From Mycolicibacterium celeriflavum (GTDB lineage: Bacteria > Actinomycetota > Actinomycetes > Mycobacteriales > Mycobacteriaceae): DNA of 64,000 nucleotides. The position numbers and the translations under genes were made by a program. Under the pieces are notes generated by a model. The model was given only the letters and a program-made list of their open reading frames with translations. It had not been told where the DNA came from and made no database searches. Positions 38,134 through 46,512 of the stretch are shown piece by piece (position 1 is the first letter of the stretch; every line of letters starts with the position of its first letter). The stretch spans positions 3,658,001 to 3,722,000 of the forward strand of contig NZ_AP022591.1 in assembly GCF_010731795.1 (NCBI RefSeq). Direction: 5' to 3'.

Positions 38134-38829
38134 GTGACAACCGCATACACCGATGTCCGCGACCCCCTGGTTGCGGATGAGGGCGTCTACGCCCCGCAGG
38201 AAGATTCGCGACTGCTCATCGAGGTTATGGACGGCGCGGCGCTGGCACGGGGCCGGCACGTCGTCGATCTGTGCACGGGAAGCGGCGTCGTCGCCATCGG
38301 TGCCGCCGAGCAGGGTGCGGCATCGGTGACCGCACTCGACATCTGTCCGCGTGCGGTGCGATGTGCGCGGACGAATGCACTGGGTGCCGGTGTCAGCGTC
38401 GACGTGCATCTCGGATCATGGGCGCGGGCAGTTGAGTTCGGCCCCTTCGATCTGGTCGTCTGCAATCCGCCGTACGTGCCGCACGACCCGGCCGCCGCGT
38501 GCGATCCGCTCCCGGCCTACGTGGGTCCGGCGCGCGCCTGGGACGCCGGGTACGACGGCCGACTGGTGCTCGATCCGCTGTGCGTGGCGGTGCCGGAGAT
38601 CCTCGACCACGGCGGCAGCCTGTTGTTGGTGCAGTCGGAATTCGCCGATCCGCGTCGGACGCTCGGTGCACTCGCCAGCGTCGGGCTCGACGCTGAGATC
38701 GTTGCGCGGCAATGGATTCCGTTCGGTCCGGTGCTGACCTCGCGGGCCGAATGGCTCGAGACAACAGGCCGCCTGGAACCCGGCCGTCGCGAAGAGGAAC
38801 TGCTGGTCATCCGGGCGGACAAGCCGTGA
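38134..38829 (+). CDS. HemK/PrmC-like class I methyltransferase
   Basis: 231 aa from the GTG at 38134. The protein has the SAM-binding DLCTGSGVVAIGAAEQGA near residue 46 and the catalytic NPPYVP motif near residue 111, which marks N5-glutamine or amino-N methyltransferases of the HemK/PrmC/MTQ2 group. It lacks the N-terminal substrate-recognition domain of genuine PrmC, so the target is probably a different protein or a small molecule. Its stop overlaps the CDGSH gene start (GTGA), so the two are co-translated. Confidence 0.85.
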   Translation: MTTAYTDVRDPLVADEGVYAPQEDSRLLIEVMDGAALARGRHVVDLCTGSGVVAIGAAEQGAASVTALDICPRAVRCARTNALGAGVSVDVHLGSWARAVEFGPFDLVVCNPPYVPHDPAAACDPLPAYVGPARAWDAGYDGRLVLDPLCVAVPEILDHGGSLLLVQSEFADPRRTLGALASVGLDAEIVARQWIPFGPVLTSRAEWLETTGRLEPGRREEELLVIRADKP

Positions 38830-39050
38830 GCGACACCGAAGCCCGGGTCGTGCGGGTGGTGCCGAACGGCCCGCTGATGGTGCAGGGACCGGTTCGCATC
38901 GAGATGGCCGACGGGCAGGTGGTGGAATCGGACCGCTTCATGGTGGCCGTCTGTACCTGCCGGCGCAGCAAGGATTATCCGTTGTGCGACACCAGTCATC
39001 GGTGTCGGCCCGGCCGCACGCCGGCCACGTCAACTCAACGGTCGGCGTAG
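38826..39050 (+). CDS. CDGSH-type iron-sulfur protein
   Basis: 74 aa from the GTG at 38826. The 2Fe-2S CDGSH motif is complete, CTCRRSKDYPLCDTSH: Cys43, Cys45, Cys54 and His58 are the expected 3Cys-1His ligands (Thr replaces the Gly of CDGSH). An N-terminal beta segment (NGPLMVQGPVRIEM) is typical of small prokaryotic members. It is coupled to the methyltransferase and its 3' end overlaps the convergent diiron gene by 21 bp. It probably transfers electrons or clusters. Confidence 0.88.
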   Translation: MSDTEARVVRVVPNGPLMVQGPVRIEMADGQVVESDRFMVAVCTCRRSKDYPLCDTSHRCRPGRTPATSTQRSA

Positions 39051-40070
39051 CGACGAGCGGTTCTCGGTCCAGCTGTCCATCAGATGCTTGGCCAGCCGCT
39101 CCTCGACCACATCGCGCGCCCGGATGCCGAACACGACGTCGCGGTCCAGATGCGGTTCCCTGGCGACGAGATCGCCGACGACATCGGTGCGCACCACCTG
39201 CTCGTGGACGGCGTCGGCCACCACATGCTCCTGGTAGAACGCCACGCAGGCGTCGGGAGCGCCCATGCGGCGCAACGCCTCCACCAGTCGTCGTGATCCG
39301 GGCGACGAGGTGATCTCCGTCGATGCGAAGTGTCCGATCGATGCGCCGCGCAACTCCCGGTGCAAGCCGAACAGCGACATCAGGTTCACCGACGCCAACG
39401 CGTCGGCGGGCACGTGGTCGAGGTAGCCCAGGTACGACGAGTCCAGGCCGGCCGCATCCATCAGCTCGGCGTACAGATGCTGGTGCACGTGTTCGCCTCG
39501 GCCACCGCCGAACTCGTCGAACTCGACCGCGACGAAGGCGGCCTTCGCGTGCCCGGCGAGACGGGGGATGGTCCAGGCGTGCGGGTCGCCTTCTTTGAGG
39601 TGGTACACCGAGCGGTGCACGAAGTACTCGAGCATCTGGTCCCAGGTGCCCTTGTCGCGCAGGTGATACGACGGACCCTCGCCGTCGACCGGTTCGATCG
39701 ACAGCTTGTCCATCTCGGCTTCCGCGGTCTCGCTTTCGGTGATCTCGCCGACATCCTGGCGCACCGCGCTGAGGAACGACTCCTCGAACCTGCCGCGCAG
39801 ATGCAGCAGCGCGGGGTTCCACTCCCACCGCGGGCTGACACCGGCGAAACCGCGGTAGTGCAGCTCGTAGCAGATGTAGAGGGCAAGCTGCAGGTCCAGC
39901 CCGTAGGGGTCCGCCTCGCACATCGGAACATCGATCGGACGCGCGTGCAGTGCCGGCCGGCCCCGCTGGAGGAGGTCGATGATCGCGGCGGACAGCGGCC
40001 CCGCGGCCTTCGGCAGGGCAGGCTCGATTAGCGTCGACGGTTTCGTCACGCCCTGGTCAATACCCGGCAT
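39030..40070 (-). CDS. Iron-containing redox enzyme (heme-oxygenase-like diiron family)
   Basis: 346 aa. An all-helical protein of the heme-oxygenase-like diiron oxidase type (PF14518 as I recall). Candidate metal ligands include the Glu/His of YICYELHYRGF, VAVEFDEFGGG plus EHVHQHLYAELM, and YQEHVVADAVHEQ with its spaced His and Glu. Characterised relatives perform N-oxygenation or C-C cleavage. The substrate here is unknown. The convergent overlap with the CDGSH gene, which itself is coupled to the methyltransferase, suggests a conserved three-gene unit. Confidence 0.8.
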   Translation of the reverse strand: MPGIDQGVTKPSTLIEPALPKAAGPLSAAIIDLLQRGRPALHARPIDVPMCEADPYGLDLQLALYICYELHYRGFAGVSPRWEWNPALLHLRGRFEESFLSAVRQDVGEITESETAEAEMDKLSIEPVDGEGPSYHLRDKGTWDQMLEYFVHRSVYHLKEGDPHAWTIPRLAGHAKAAFVAVEFDEFGGGRGEHVHQHLYAELMDAAGLDSSYLGYLDHVPADALASVNLMSLFGLHRELRGASIGHFASTEITSSPGSRRLVEALRRMGAPDACVAFYQEHVVADAVHEQVVRTDVVGDLVAREPHLDRDVVFGIRARDVVEERLAKHLMDSWTENRSSLRRPLS

Positions 40071-40130
40071 TCGCGCCGGTCAAACACCTTTCGGAACGCC
40101 GAACCGCCGGCGTGGGTCACTTGACTTGCT

Positions 40131-40152
40131 CGCTCAGCAGAATCACTGAGCG
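40131..40152 (-). terminator. Hairpin downstream of the tRNA-Pro fragment
   Basis: CGCTCAG (40131-40137) pairs with CTGAGCG (40146-40152) around an 8-nt loop, 15 bp beyond the tRNA 3' end on the minus strand. It is probably the original tRNA gene terminator left on the chromosome side of the junction. Confidence 0.5.
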
Positions 40153-40167
40153 GATGCCTTCTTCTTG

Positions 40168-40209
40168 TCGGGGTGGCGGGATTCGAACCCACGACCTCTT
40201 CGTCCCGAA
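40168..40209 (-). tRNA. tRNA-Pro(CGG) 3' fragment = probable attachment (att) site
   Basis: Read on the minus strand, the sequence runs from the anticodon loop TTCGGGA (anticodon CGG) through the 3' anticodon stem CGAAG, variable loop, T-arm GTGGGTTCGAATCCCGC and acceptor strand CACCCCG to the discriminator A. Upstream of the loop the expected CTTCG stem and the D-arm are absent: GCGTGG stands there and cannot pair. A 3'-half tRNA ending at the anticodon loop is the typical scar left at one end of an element integrated by a tyrosine recombinase. The intact copy would be at the other end, to the right, outside this window. It is not a functional tRNA. Confidence 0.75.
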
Positions 40210-40526
40210 CCACGCCACCTGGGGTTTTGATGACGTTGGGTACGTTGGCCCGCGTAAGTTTTCCCAGCTCAGCTGCATTGGGTGGGTTGGCGCGCGCAGG
40301 AGTCGCGAAAATCTACTGCGGACTGCCTGCGGACTGAGACACCTTGGTGGTCAAGGCCGCCTTTGATTTACCGAGAGCGGGAACCTTGAAATCAGGATGT
40401 CAGTTTGGACGCTTACTCGACGGGCTTGCAACACCAGATCACGACGGATCCGCAACCAAAGATCACGTCTGCGAATGGACCTCGCGTTCCTCGCATTCCT
40501 CGCTTCCACTAGTAGTGCGTTGCTCC
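40210..40526. other. Gene-free junction segment
   Basis: 317 bp between the tRNA fragment and the MmpL gene. It is visibly less GC-rich than the flanks and holds no convincing coding frame. A short tandem CTGCGGACTGC / CTGCGGACTGA occurs near 40315-40337. It is probably the inner end of the integrated element. Confidence 0.5.
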
Positions 40527-43500
40527 TTATTTCTGCGTGGCGGTGTCAGCTACTGGGGTCCGCGTTGCTTTGGAAGGCCACCAGCTGGCTTCGCGTAGAA
40601 GTGTGGCGATGGCGGGCACGGTGAGGGTGCGCACGAGGAAGGTATCGAGCAGCAATCCGAAGCCGATGATGAGGCCGGCTTGGATCATGATGGCGACTGA
40701 GCCGACCATGAGGCCGAACATGCTGGCGGCGAATATCAGACCAGCTGAGGTGATGACGGCTCCGGTGTTTGCCACGGTGCGCAGGACGCCGACGCGGATG
40801 TTGGTCCCGGATTCTTCGCGGAGCCGTGAGACGAGCAGCATGTTGTAGTCGGCGCCGACGGCGACGAGGATGATGAATGCCAGTAATGGTACGGGCCAAG
40901 CGATTTCGTAGCCCAGTCCCCATTGGAATACCACAACGCCGATGCCGAGCGAGGCGAGGTAGTTGAGCACGACGGTGCCTAAGAGGTAGAGCGGCGCCAG
41001 GAGTGCGCGCAGCAGTAGGACCAGGATGACGCCGACGATGATTATGGTGGCGACGGCCAGTTGTGCGAAGTCGGCCCATAGGAATCGTTGGATATCGGAG
41101 TTGACGGCGGGGAAGCCGGCGACGGATACGGTGGCGTCGGCGAGCGACGTGTTGGGTCGTGCGGTGTTGGCGGTGTCGGTGATGCGGCTGGCGAGCTCCA
41201 TGGCTTCGACGCTGTAAGGGTCGTGGCTGCTTTCGATCATGAACCGCGCGGTCTTGCCGTCCGGTGAGAGGAATTGCTTGGCAACATCGGTGAATTGCCG
41301 GTTCTCGAATGCATTAGCGGGCAAGTAGAAACCGCTCGAGGAGTCGGAGTCCGCCGCTGCGCGTGAGGAATTCTGTAGTTGGGTGGCGATCTGGCTCATA
41401 CCGGACAGCATTTCGATGTTGCTGTCGGCGAGGGTGCGGACACCGGTCGCGAGTGCTTGAGCGCCGGAGGCCAGCTGTCCGATTCCCTCCTGTAGTCGGC
41501 GGAGGTTGGTGGCCAGGTCGTCGGGATCACCCAGGGCTCCGAATGCCTTGTCCAGCGAGGCGACTGCGTTCTGGACGTTGGCGAGGGTGCCACCAACGGT
41601 GGCATTGGTCGCGGGATCGTAGCGGTCCCCGAGGTCGGCGATCTGGTCGAAGAATCCGCTGTCGCGCAGGCTGACCAAAATCTTCACCTGGTCACGAATT
41701 TGGGCGCACTGCGGGGTGGCGGCACACCACGGTGAGGTGTTGAGCGCGCCCACGAGTGGATCGAGCTGGGTGATCGCGTTCTGCGCCTGGTTGGCCAGCG
41801 GTCGCAGTCCCGGGCCGGATTGGATGGCTTGGTCGACGGCGGGGGCGGTGGCGGAAAGTTGTTGCAGCAGCGGGCGGAACTGGTTGACCTGAGTTCCCGC
41901 GGATTGAGCTTGGGTGAGGATTCCGGCCAGTGGCGCGAGGGCGGTGCGCACCGTGCCATCGAGTTGGGCGAGGCCGTCGGCGAGCTGGTCGGCGCCGCCT
42001 GTGAGTTTGGCGAGGTCGTCTTTGCGTGAGTTGCCCTCGGCGACCGCGCCGGCCATTTTGTCGCCGATCTGGCCGTTCTGCCAGGCCAGTTCTGCTTGGT
42101 CGAGGCGCTCCCCGGTGGGGCGGGTGACTCCGGACACCCTGGTGACGCCGGGGATCTGGGAGACGCGAGAGGCCATCTCGTCGAGATCGGCCAGCCCCCT
42201 CCCGGTCCGCATGTCGGTCGGGTTCTCTACGACGAGGAACTCGCTGATGACGACGTCCTTGCGGAAGTGGCGGTCCAGAAGTTGGTAGCCCTGGTTGCTG
42301 GCCGTGGTGTCTGGTTGTCCCTTGCGGTCGTCGTAGCTGATTTTGATGGTCGCAGCGGCTGCCGATAGGGCGAGCAGGATGGCCAGGCTGACGATCAGCA
42401 GTGGCACCGGACGGCGGACCACGGCGACGGCGACGCTGTTCCAGTAGCGGCGGGTGCGATCGGATTTGGGTTCACCGATGCCGCGTTTGGCGGCTAGCGA
42501 CAGCACGGGTGGCAGCAGGGTGACGGTCGCCAGAAATCCGAACAGCACGGCGATGGCGCACGCGGGGCCCAGGGCGGCGAAGACGCTGAGCCGCGCGAAG
42601 ACCATGGCCAAGAACGCGAGTGCCACGGTGGCGGCGGACGCCAGGATGACGCGCCCGATGCTGGCGGTGGCGTGGATGATCGCCTGATCGGCGGGTACTT
42701 GGGCGCGGCGCTGCTCGTGGTACCGGCTGATCAGAAAAACTGTGTAATCAGTTCCGGCGCCGAGCAGGATCGCCGTCATGAATGCGACGGTGAACTGGGA
42801 GACCGGCATGCCCATCTCGCCGAGGGCGGATAGCACGCCGCGCCCAACCGCCAGGCTCAACCCGATTACCAGCAGTGGCAACAGCGCGGTGAACACTGAC
42901 CGGTAGACGATCAGCAAGATCAGGGCGATCACGCCGGCGGTAGCGATCGAGATCAACAGCAGGTCGTGCTCGGCGGAGGCGATCATGTCGCTGAAGGTCG
43001 CCGGTGGTCCCGTCACTTGGACGGTCGTGGTCGATCCGGTGAACACCTCCGCGGCGATGTCGCGCACCGCGTTCAAGGATTCGGCTGCCGTGGGGTCTCC
43101 GAGGGTGCCGGTGACACCGACGGGCAGATACCAGGCTTTGCGGTCGGCGCTGACTGCCTGAGCTTCGGTAATCGGATCGGCCAGCAGGTCCTGCACCAGC
43201 AGGACGTGGTCGCCCTCGGCCTGCAACCGGCGCACGAGTTCGCCGTAGCGCTGCCGTGCAGTTGGAGTCAAGCCAGTGGGGTCTTCCATGGCGACGAACA
43301 CCATGGTTTTCGAGCCTTCTTCGCCGAACGCGGCGCTCATGCGGTCAACCGTCTGCAAGGACGGGGCGTCGCGAGGAATGAGGTCCACCGACTGTTGGCG
43401 CACCACGGTTTCCAGCTGTGGGAACAGCAGCGCGAGAACCACCGCGGCGCCTAGCCATACCCCGATGACGAGCGCTTTGTGTCGGAGGGTGAACCGGGCC

Positions 43501-43613
43501 AGGGTCGCCAACCGTTCGCTGTACTCGCGAGTGTCGGCCGGATCGGTGGATCCGTTGGCGCGCCGACCAGGCCGCTTGGCCTGGCTTGGGGCATCTGCAC
43601 TGCCGTCGGTCAC
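40527..43613 (-). CDS. MmpL-family RND transporter
   Basis: 1028 aa from a GTG at 43613 with GTGGAGG just upstream; the stop is TAA. About 12 transmembrane helices form two repeats of helix 1, a periplasmic loop and five helices. The proton-relay motif appears in both halves: GAGTDYTVFLISRYHE (near residue 290) and VGADYNMLLVSRLREE (near 925). The second periplasmic loop (about 480-760) is long and helical. MmpL proteins export cell-envelope lipids, siderophores or drugs. The cargo is unknown. No mmpS partner is adjacent. A nested palindrome directly upstream and a divergent TetR suggest repression. Confidence 0.9.
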   Translation of the reverse strand: MTDGSADAPSQAKRPGRRANGSTDPADTREYSERLATLARFTLRHKALVIGVWLGAAVVLALLFPQLETVVRQQSVDLIPRDAPSLQTVDRMSAAFGEEGSKTMVFVAMEDPTGLTPTARQRYGELVRRLQAEGDHVLLVQDLLADPITEAQAVSADRKAWYLPVGVTGTLGDPTAAESLNAVRDIAAEVFTGSTTTVQVTGPPATFSDMIASAEHDLLLISIATAGVIALILLIVYRSVFTALLPLLVIGLSLAVGRGVLSALGEMGMPVSQFTVAFMTAILLGAGTDYTVFLISRYHEQRRAQVPADQAIIHATASIGRVILASAATVALAFLAMVFARLSVFAALGPACAIAVLFGFLATVTLLPPVLSLAAKRGIGEPKSDRTRRYWNSVAVAVVRRPVPLLIVSLAILLALSAAAATIKISYDDRKGQPDTTASNQGYQLLDRHFRKDVVISEFLVVENPTDMRTGRGLADLDEMASRVSQIPGVTRVSGVTRPTGERLDQAELAWQNGQIGDKMAGAVAEGNSRKDDLAKLTGGADQLADGLAQLDGTVRTALAPLAGILTQAQSAGTQVNQFRPLLQQLSATAPAVDQAIQSGPGLRPLANQAQNAITQLDPLVGALNTSPWCAATPQCAQIRDQVKILVSLRDSGFFDQIADLGDRYDPATNATVGGTLANVQNAVASLDKAFGALGDPDDLATNLRRLQEGIGQLASGAQALATGVRTLADSNIEMLSGMSQIATQLQNSSRAAADSDSSSGFYLPANAFENRQFTDVAKQFLSPDGKTARFMIESSHDPYSVEAMELASRITDTANTARPNTSLADATVSVAGFPAVNSDIQRFLWADFAQLAVATIIIVGVILVLLLRALLAPLYLLGTVVLNYLASLGIGVVVFQWGLGYEIAWPVPLLAFIILVAVGADYNMLLVSRLREESGTNIRVGVLRTVANTGAVITSAGLIFAASMFGLMVGSVAIMIQAGLIIGFGLLLDTFLVRTLTVPAIATLLREASWWPSKATRTPVADTATQK

Positions 43614-43986
43614 TTGGCCTCCACTGGTAGCGATACTGCCGGTATCGGTACGCTACCGCACGTAGTGCAAGTGGTGACGGCGACCGGTGGGGGCCTCGCT
43701 CAAGAGCGTGATGAGTCGACTCCCTACGGGATTGCGGCGGGCCAGTCGGCCGCGAATACCTGCACGGCGTGCAGGGCGCCTCCTACCGCCACCGTCGCCA
43801 GTGCCGCACGATCACTGCTGGGGGCGGGAATGACGACAGCCGCTGCCACGTCTCTGAGAACTCGAAGTTTGAGCGTTCTGATCGTCAATCGCTGCCCTCC
43901 GCGGAGTCCTATGGTGGCACGCGCCCCCATTGGGGGCGGATGCTACCAAAGTGTTGCGACCTACTGTGGTTTGCCAAGATGGACAT
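43614..43986. other. Divergent MmpL/TetR intergenic region
   Basis: 373 bp. Besides the operator near the MmpL start, it contains a GC hairpin, CGCCCCC-ATT-GGGGGCG, at 43922-43938, 49 bp before the TetR start. A 68-codon minus-strand frame (43724-43930) lacks a recognisable family and a convincing ribosome site, so I do not call it. Confidence 0.5.
43626..43657. promoter_or_regulatory. Nested palindromic operator upstream of mmpL
   Basis: Outer arms GGTAGCG (43626-43632) and CGCTACC (43651-43657) enclose an inner inverted repeat CGATAC-TGCCG-GTATCG (43631-43647). It lies 13-44 bp before the MmpL start codon, where repressor binding would block transcription. The divergent TetR at 43987 is the obvious candidate. 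Confidence 0.65.
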
Positions 43987-44628
43987 GTGCGGACGCGGTC
44001 GAAGAGATGGGGCGGGCGTACCGGTGCTGAACGCCGGGCGGAGCGCCGTCAGCGCCTCATTGATGCCGCGACGGAAATCTGGAGTGAAAGCGGTTGGGCA
44101 GCAGTCACGATGAGAGGAGTGTGCGCCAAAACCGGCCTGAACGACCGTTACTTCTACGAAGACTTCAAGACCCGCGACGAGTTACTTGTCGCTGCATGGG
44201 ACGGCGTGCGCAACGAGATGCTCGGTGAGGTTTCTGCGACGCTCGCAGAACGCATCGGGCAGCCGCCGATGGAGACCATCCGCGTGACCATCGCCGCGGT
44301 GGTCGACCGGATTGCAGAGGATCCGGGCAGGGCGAAGATTCTACTGGCTCAACACGTGGGCAGTTCCCCGCTTCAGGATCGGCGCGCTGTCGCACTGCAG
44401 GAGGCGACACACCTGGTGATCGCAGCCAGTGAGCCACACCTGAGGCCGGAAGCCGATGAAACCGCCCTTCGGATGGACACACTGGTGGCCGTTGGTGGCT
44501 TCGTCGAATTGATCACCGCATGGCATGCAGGTTTGCTTGACGTCATCCAGGGGGAGATCGTGGAGCACACGAGTCGGCTTGCCGAGACGCTCGCCGAACG
44601 TTATTTGGTCGACGACGCTGGCCTCTAA
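43987..44628 (+). CDS. TetR-family regulator (paralogue of the one at the right window edge)
   Basis: 213 aa from the GTG at 43987 (VRTRSKRWGGRTGAERRAER). The frame is open back to 43930. The HTH is RRQRLIDAATEIWSESGWAAVTMRGVCAKTGLNDRYFYEDF. The ligand-binding half (about 75-213) is strongly similar to the partial TetR at 63561-64000: both read GEVSAT-x-AER-x-GQPP-x-ETIR and LQDRRAVALQEAT. It is divergent from the MmpL gene and probably its repressor. Confidence 0.88.
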   Translation: MRTRSKRWGGRTGAERRAERRQRLIDAATEIWSESGWAAVTMRGVCAKTGLNDRYFYEDFKTRDELLVAAWDGVRNEMLGEVSATLAERIGQPPMETIRVTIAAVVDRIAEDPGRAKILLAQHVGSSPLQDRRAVALQEATHLVIAASEPHLRPEADETALRMDTLVAVGGFVELITAWHAGLLDVIQGEIVEHTSRLAETLAERYLVDDAGL

Positions 44629-44719
44629 TGTTGTACAGCGGCGTTCATGTGTTCAGTCCGGAATGAAGCAAGCGGAGGCACCTCGACATTCGCGAAGCGC
44701 GGCCGGGAGGCGCCAGAAG

Positions 44720-45388
44720 CTAACTCTGAGGTTTGGCTTTGGTCGTGGCCGACTCGACTGCGTTCTGCAGCAGCACATAGCTGCCGAGGCTGCCCAGGAA
44801 ACCTGCGCAGTGCTGAACGAGTTCATCGGTGGTGAACTCGAGTTCTCCGTCGAGCCAGCGGCGCAAGACTTCGAATAACCCACCCACACCCAATGTCGAG
44901 GCCAAATGGGCAACGCCCACTGCGGAGTCGGCGATGTCAAGGTGAAGTCTGGCCTCACGCAATACGAGGTCGGTGAAACCGGTCATCATGTCGCTGCGTA
45001 ACTCCCGAAGCAGCGGCTCCGTTGCAGATTCCACGAACAAGATCCGACCCAGTCGAGGATCATTGTTGATCATGCTGACCAGCCCGCGGATCGGCGCGTA
45101 CGCGAGCACCTCGGGTGGGGCGCCGGCATCGGGGATCGCGTCAACTATCACCTCCTGGAAGGTTGCGTAGAGCTGCTGGTAGACAGCTCGCAAGAGGGCG
45201 TCTCTGTCAGGGAAATGCTGATAGAAGTAGCGTGACGTCACGCCGGACTCAGCGCATACGGCAGTCACCGTGGCGGCGGCAACGCCGTGCGTGCCGATCA
45301 ACTCCATCGCGGCCTCGATGAGACGCGTGCGCCTGTTCCGGTGACGCTCCTCGGCGGACATCCCGCTGTACACCCGCACCGATCGCAC
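44720..45388 (-). CDS. TetR-family regulator
   Basis: 222 aa from a GTG at 45388. The ATG at 45361 is an alternative, but homologues I recall share the preceding RVYSGMSAEER stretch. The HTH is RRTRLIEAAMELIGTHG ... CAESGVTSRYFYQHFPDRD. The C-terminal half has GLVSMINNDPRLGRILFVESATEP, typical of mycobacterial fatty-acid/lipid TetRs. It is divergent from the metal-dependent hydrolase gene, with an inverted repeat in between. Confidence 0.88.
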   Translation of the reverse strand: MRSVRVYSGMSAEERHRNRRTRLIEAAMELIGTHGVAAATVTAVCAESGVTSRYFYQHFPDRDALLRAVYQQLYATFQEVIVDAIPDAGAPPEVLAYAPIRGLVSMINNDPRLGRILFVESATEPLLRELRSDMMTGFTDLVLREARLHLDIADSAVGVAHLASTLGVGGLFEVLRRWLDGELEFTTDELVQHCAGFLGSLGSYVLLQNAVESATTKAKPQS

Positions 45389-45410
45389 AACGCATAGCTT
45401 GCCATCTAAT

Positions 45411-45432
45411 TCTGACTAGGCGTAAAGTCAGA
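45411..45432. promoter_or_regulatory. Inverted repeat TCTGACT-N8-AGTCAGA
   Basis: Seven-base arms at 45411-45417 and 45426-45432 lie between the divergent TetR and the hydrolase gene starts, about 32 bp before the latter. Position and symmetry suggest the operator for the adjacent TetR. Confidence 0.65.
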
Positions 45433-45463
45433 TCATCAGTGCCCATGACAACAGGAGAACAAC

Positions 45464-46333
45464 ATGAGCGACGATTCGTCCACACGGCCCACCACGCGGG
45501 TCGTCCCGAAGCCCCGCCGTGTCCGATTCGACATGCCTGCTGAGACCAGTCGGCAGCACTTCGTCGATGGCGACTTGGTGATGAGCCACTTTGTGTCCAC
45601 CTTGTCGGCCACGTTCCCCGAAGGCGAAGACTTCTTCATCCGGTCAGTCCGCGAGTACCGGGACCACATCAGCGACGCTGACCTGAAGGAGGCGGTCAAG
45701 GGATTCATCGCTCAAGAGGCCACCCACCGGCACCAGCATCGGCTGCTCAACGATCGCCTTCAAGCGATGGGCTATCCCACCGAGGGGATCGATCGGCATA
45801 TCAAGAAGTTGGTTGGCCGACTCGAGAAGCGTTTTTCTCCCAAGATGCGCCTGGCTGTGACGGCAGCCCTCGAGCACTACACGGCGACATTCGCCGAGAT
45901 CATTCTCACCAGCGACGAAGCTCAAGAACTGATCGGCTACACCGAGGTGCGGCCGATTCTGCTTTGGCACGCACTGGAGGAATGCGAGCACAAGGCCGTC
46001 GCTTTCGATGTCTACGAGACGGTCGGTGGAAGCGAACGCACCAGGGTCTGGGGAATGCGGATCGCCAGTCTCCTATTGTTCACCGAGTTGGTCATCCAGA
46101 CCACCCGCTCTCTGGCCGGCGATCGTGCCGCCTACAACCCGGTGCGGTTGCTGCGCAGCCTTCGAGCCTTCCGTCATAACCCGCTGTTCAGCCGAGCAGC
46201 GATTGAGCGCTTCCGTTCCTACACCCACGCCGGGTTCCATCCCGACGACTGGGATAGCGCAGAAATCCTCGAACGTTGGACCAAGGAACTCTTCGACGCC
46301 GATGGCGGCCAACAGCTACGGAGTAACGTGTAG
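45464..46333 (+). CDS. Metal-dependent hydrolase family protein (PF10118 type)
   Basis: 289 aa from the ATG at 45464, with CAGGAGA upstream. Predominantly helical. Candidate metal ligands are QEATHRHQHRLL (near residue 88), ALEHYTATFAEI and HALEECEHKAVAFDVYE (near 172), a ferritin-like ExxH pattern despite the family's 'hydrolase' name. Such proteins occur beside TetR and lipid-degradation genes in mycobacteria, and some may be diiron oxygenases. It is probably controlled by the divergent TetR. Confidence 0.8.
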   Translation: MSDDSSTRPTTRVVPKPRRVRFDMPAETSRQHFVDGDLVMSHFVSTLSATFPEGEDFFIRSVREYRDHISDADLKEAVKGFIAQEATHRHQHRLLNDRLQAMGYPTEGIDRHIKKLVGRLEKRFSPKMRLAVTAALEHYTATFAEIILTSDEAQELIGYTEVRPILLWHALEECEHKAVAFDVYETVGGSERTRVWGMRIASLLLFTELVIQTTRSLAGDRAAYNPVRLLRSLRAFRHNPLFSRAAIERFRSYTHAGFHPDDWDSAEILERWTKELFDADGGQQLRSNV

Positions 46334-46512
46334 GTCGACAAGTACTTTTGTGGTGAAAGCCGCCATATGGAACGACCTCTTCACGAAGAAGTGCGTTGCG
46401 CCGTGGCCGCATCGCGCGTTCAGGCATTCCGCTGATGCGGGCGGAAGGGCCATTACCGCCGTCCCGTCAGCGTCCGAAGACGTCCCGGCAAATCTGCACA
46501 CAAGTTGGCGCC

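Noticed and set aside
40112..40366. 84-codon plus-strand frame containing GGGIRTHDLFVPNHAT
   Set aside because: This is a translation across the tRNA-Pro fragment on the wrong strand, a well-known source of false proteins.
43724..43930. 68-codon minus-strand frame upstream of the TetR at 43987, considered as an MmpS remnant
   Set aside because: No MmpS motif, no ribosome site, and it ends against a GC hairpin.
46367..46435. 22-codon frame between the hydrolase and membrane protein genes
   Set aside because: Too short, no ribosome site, no recognisable feature.
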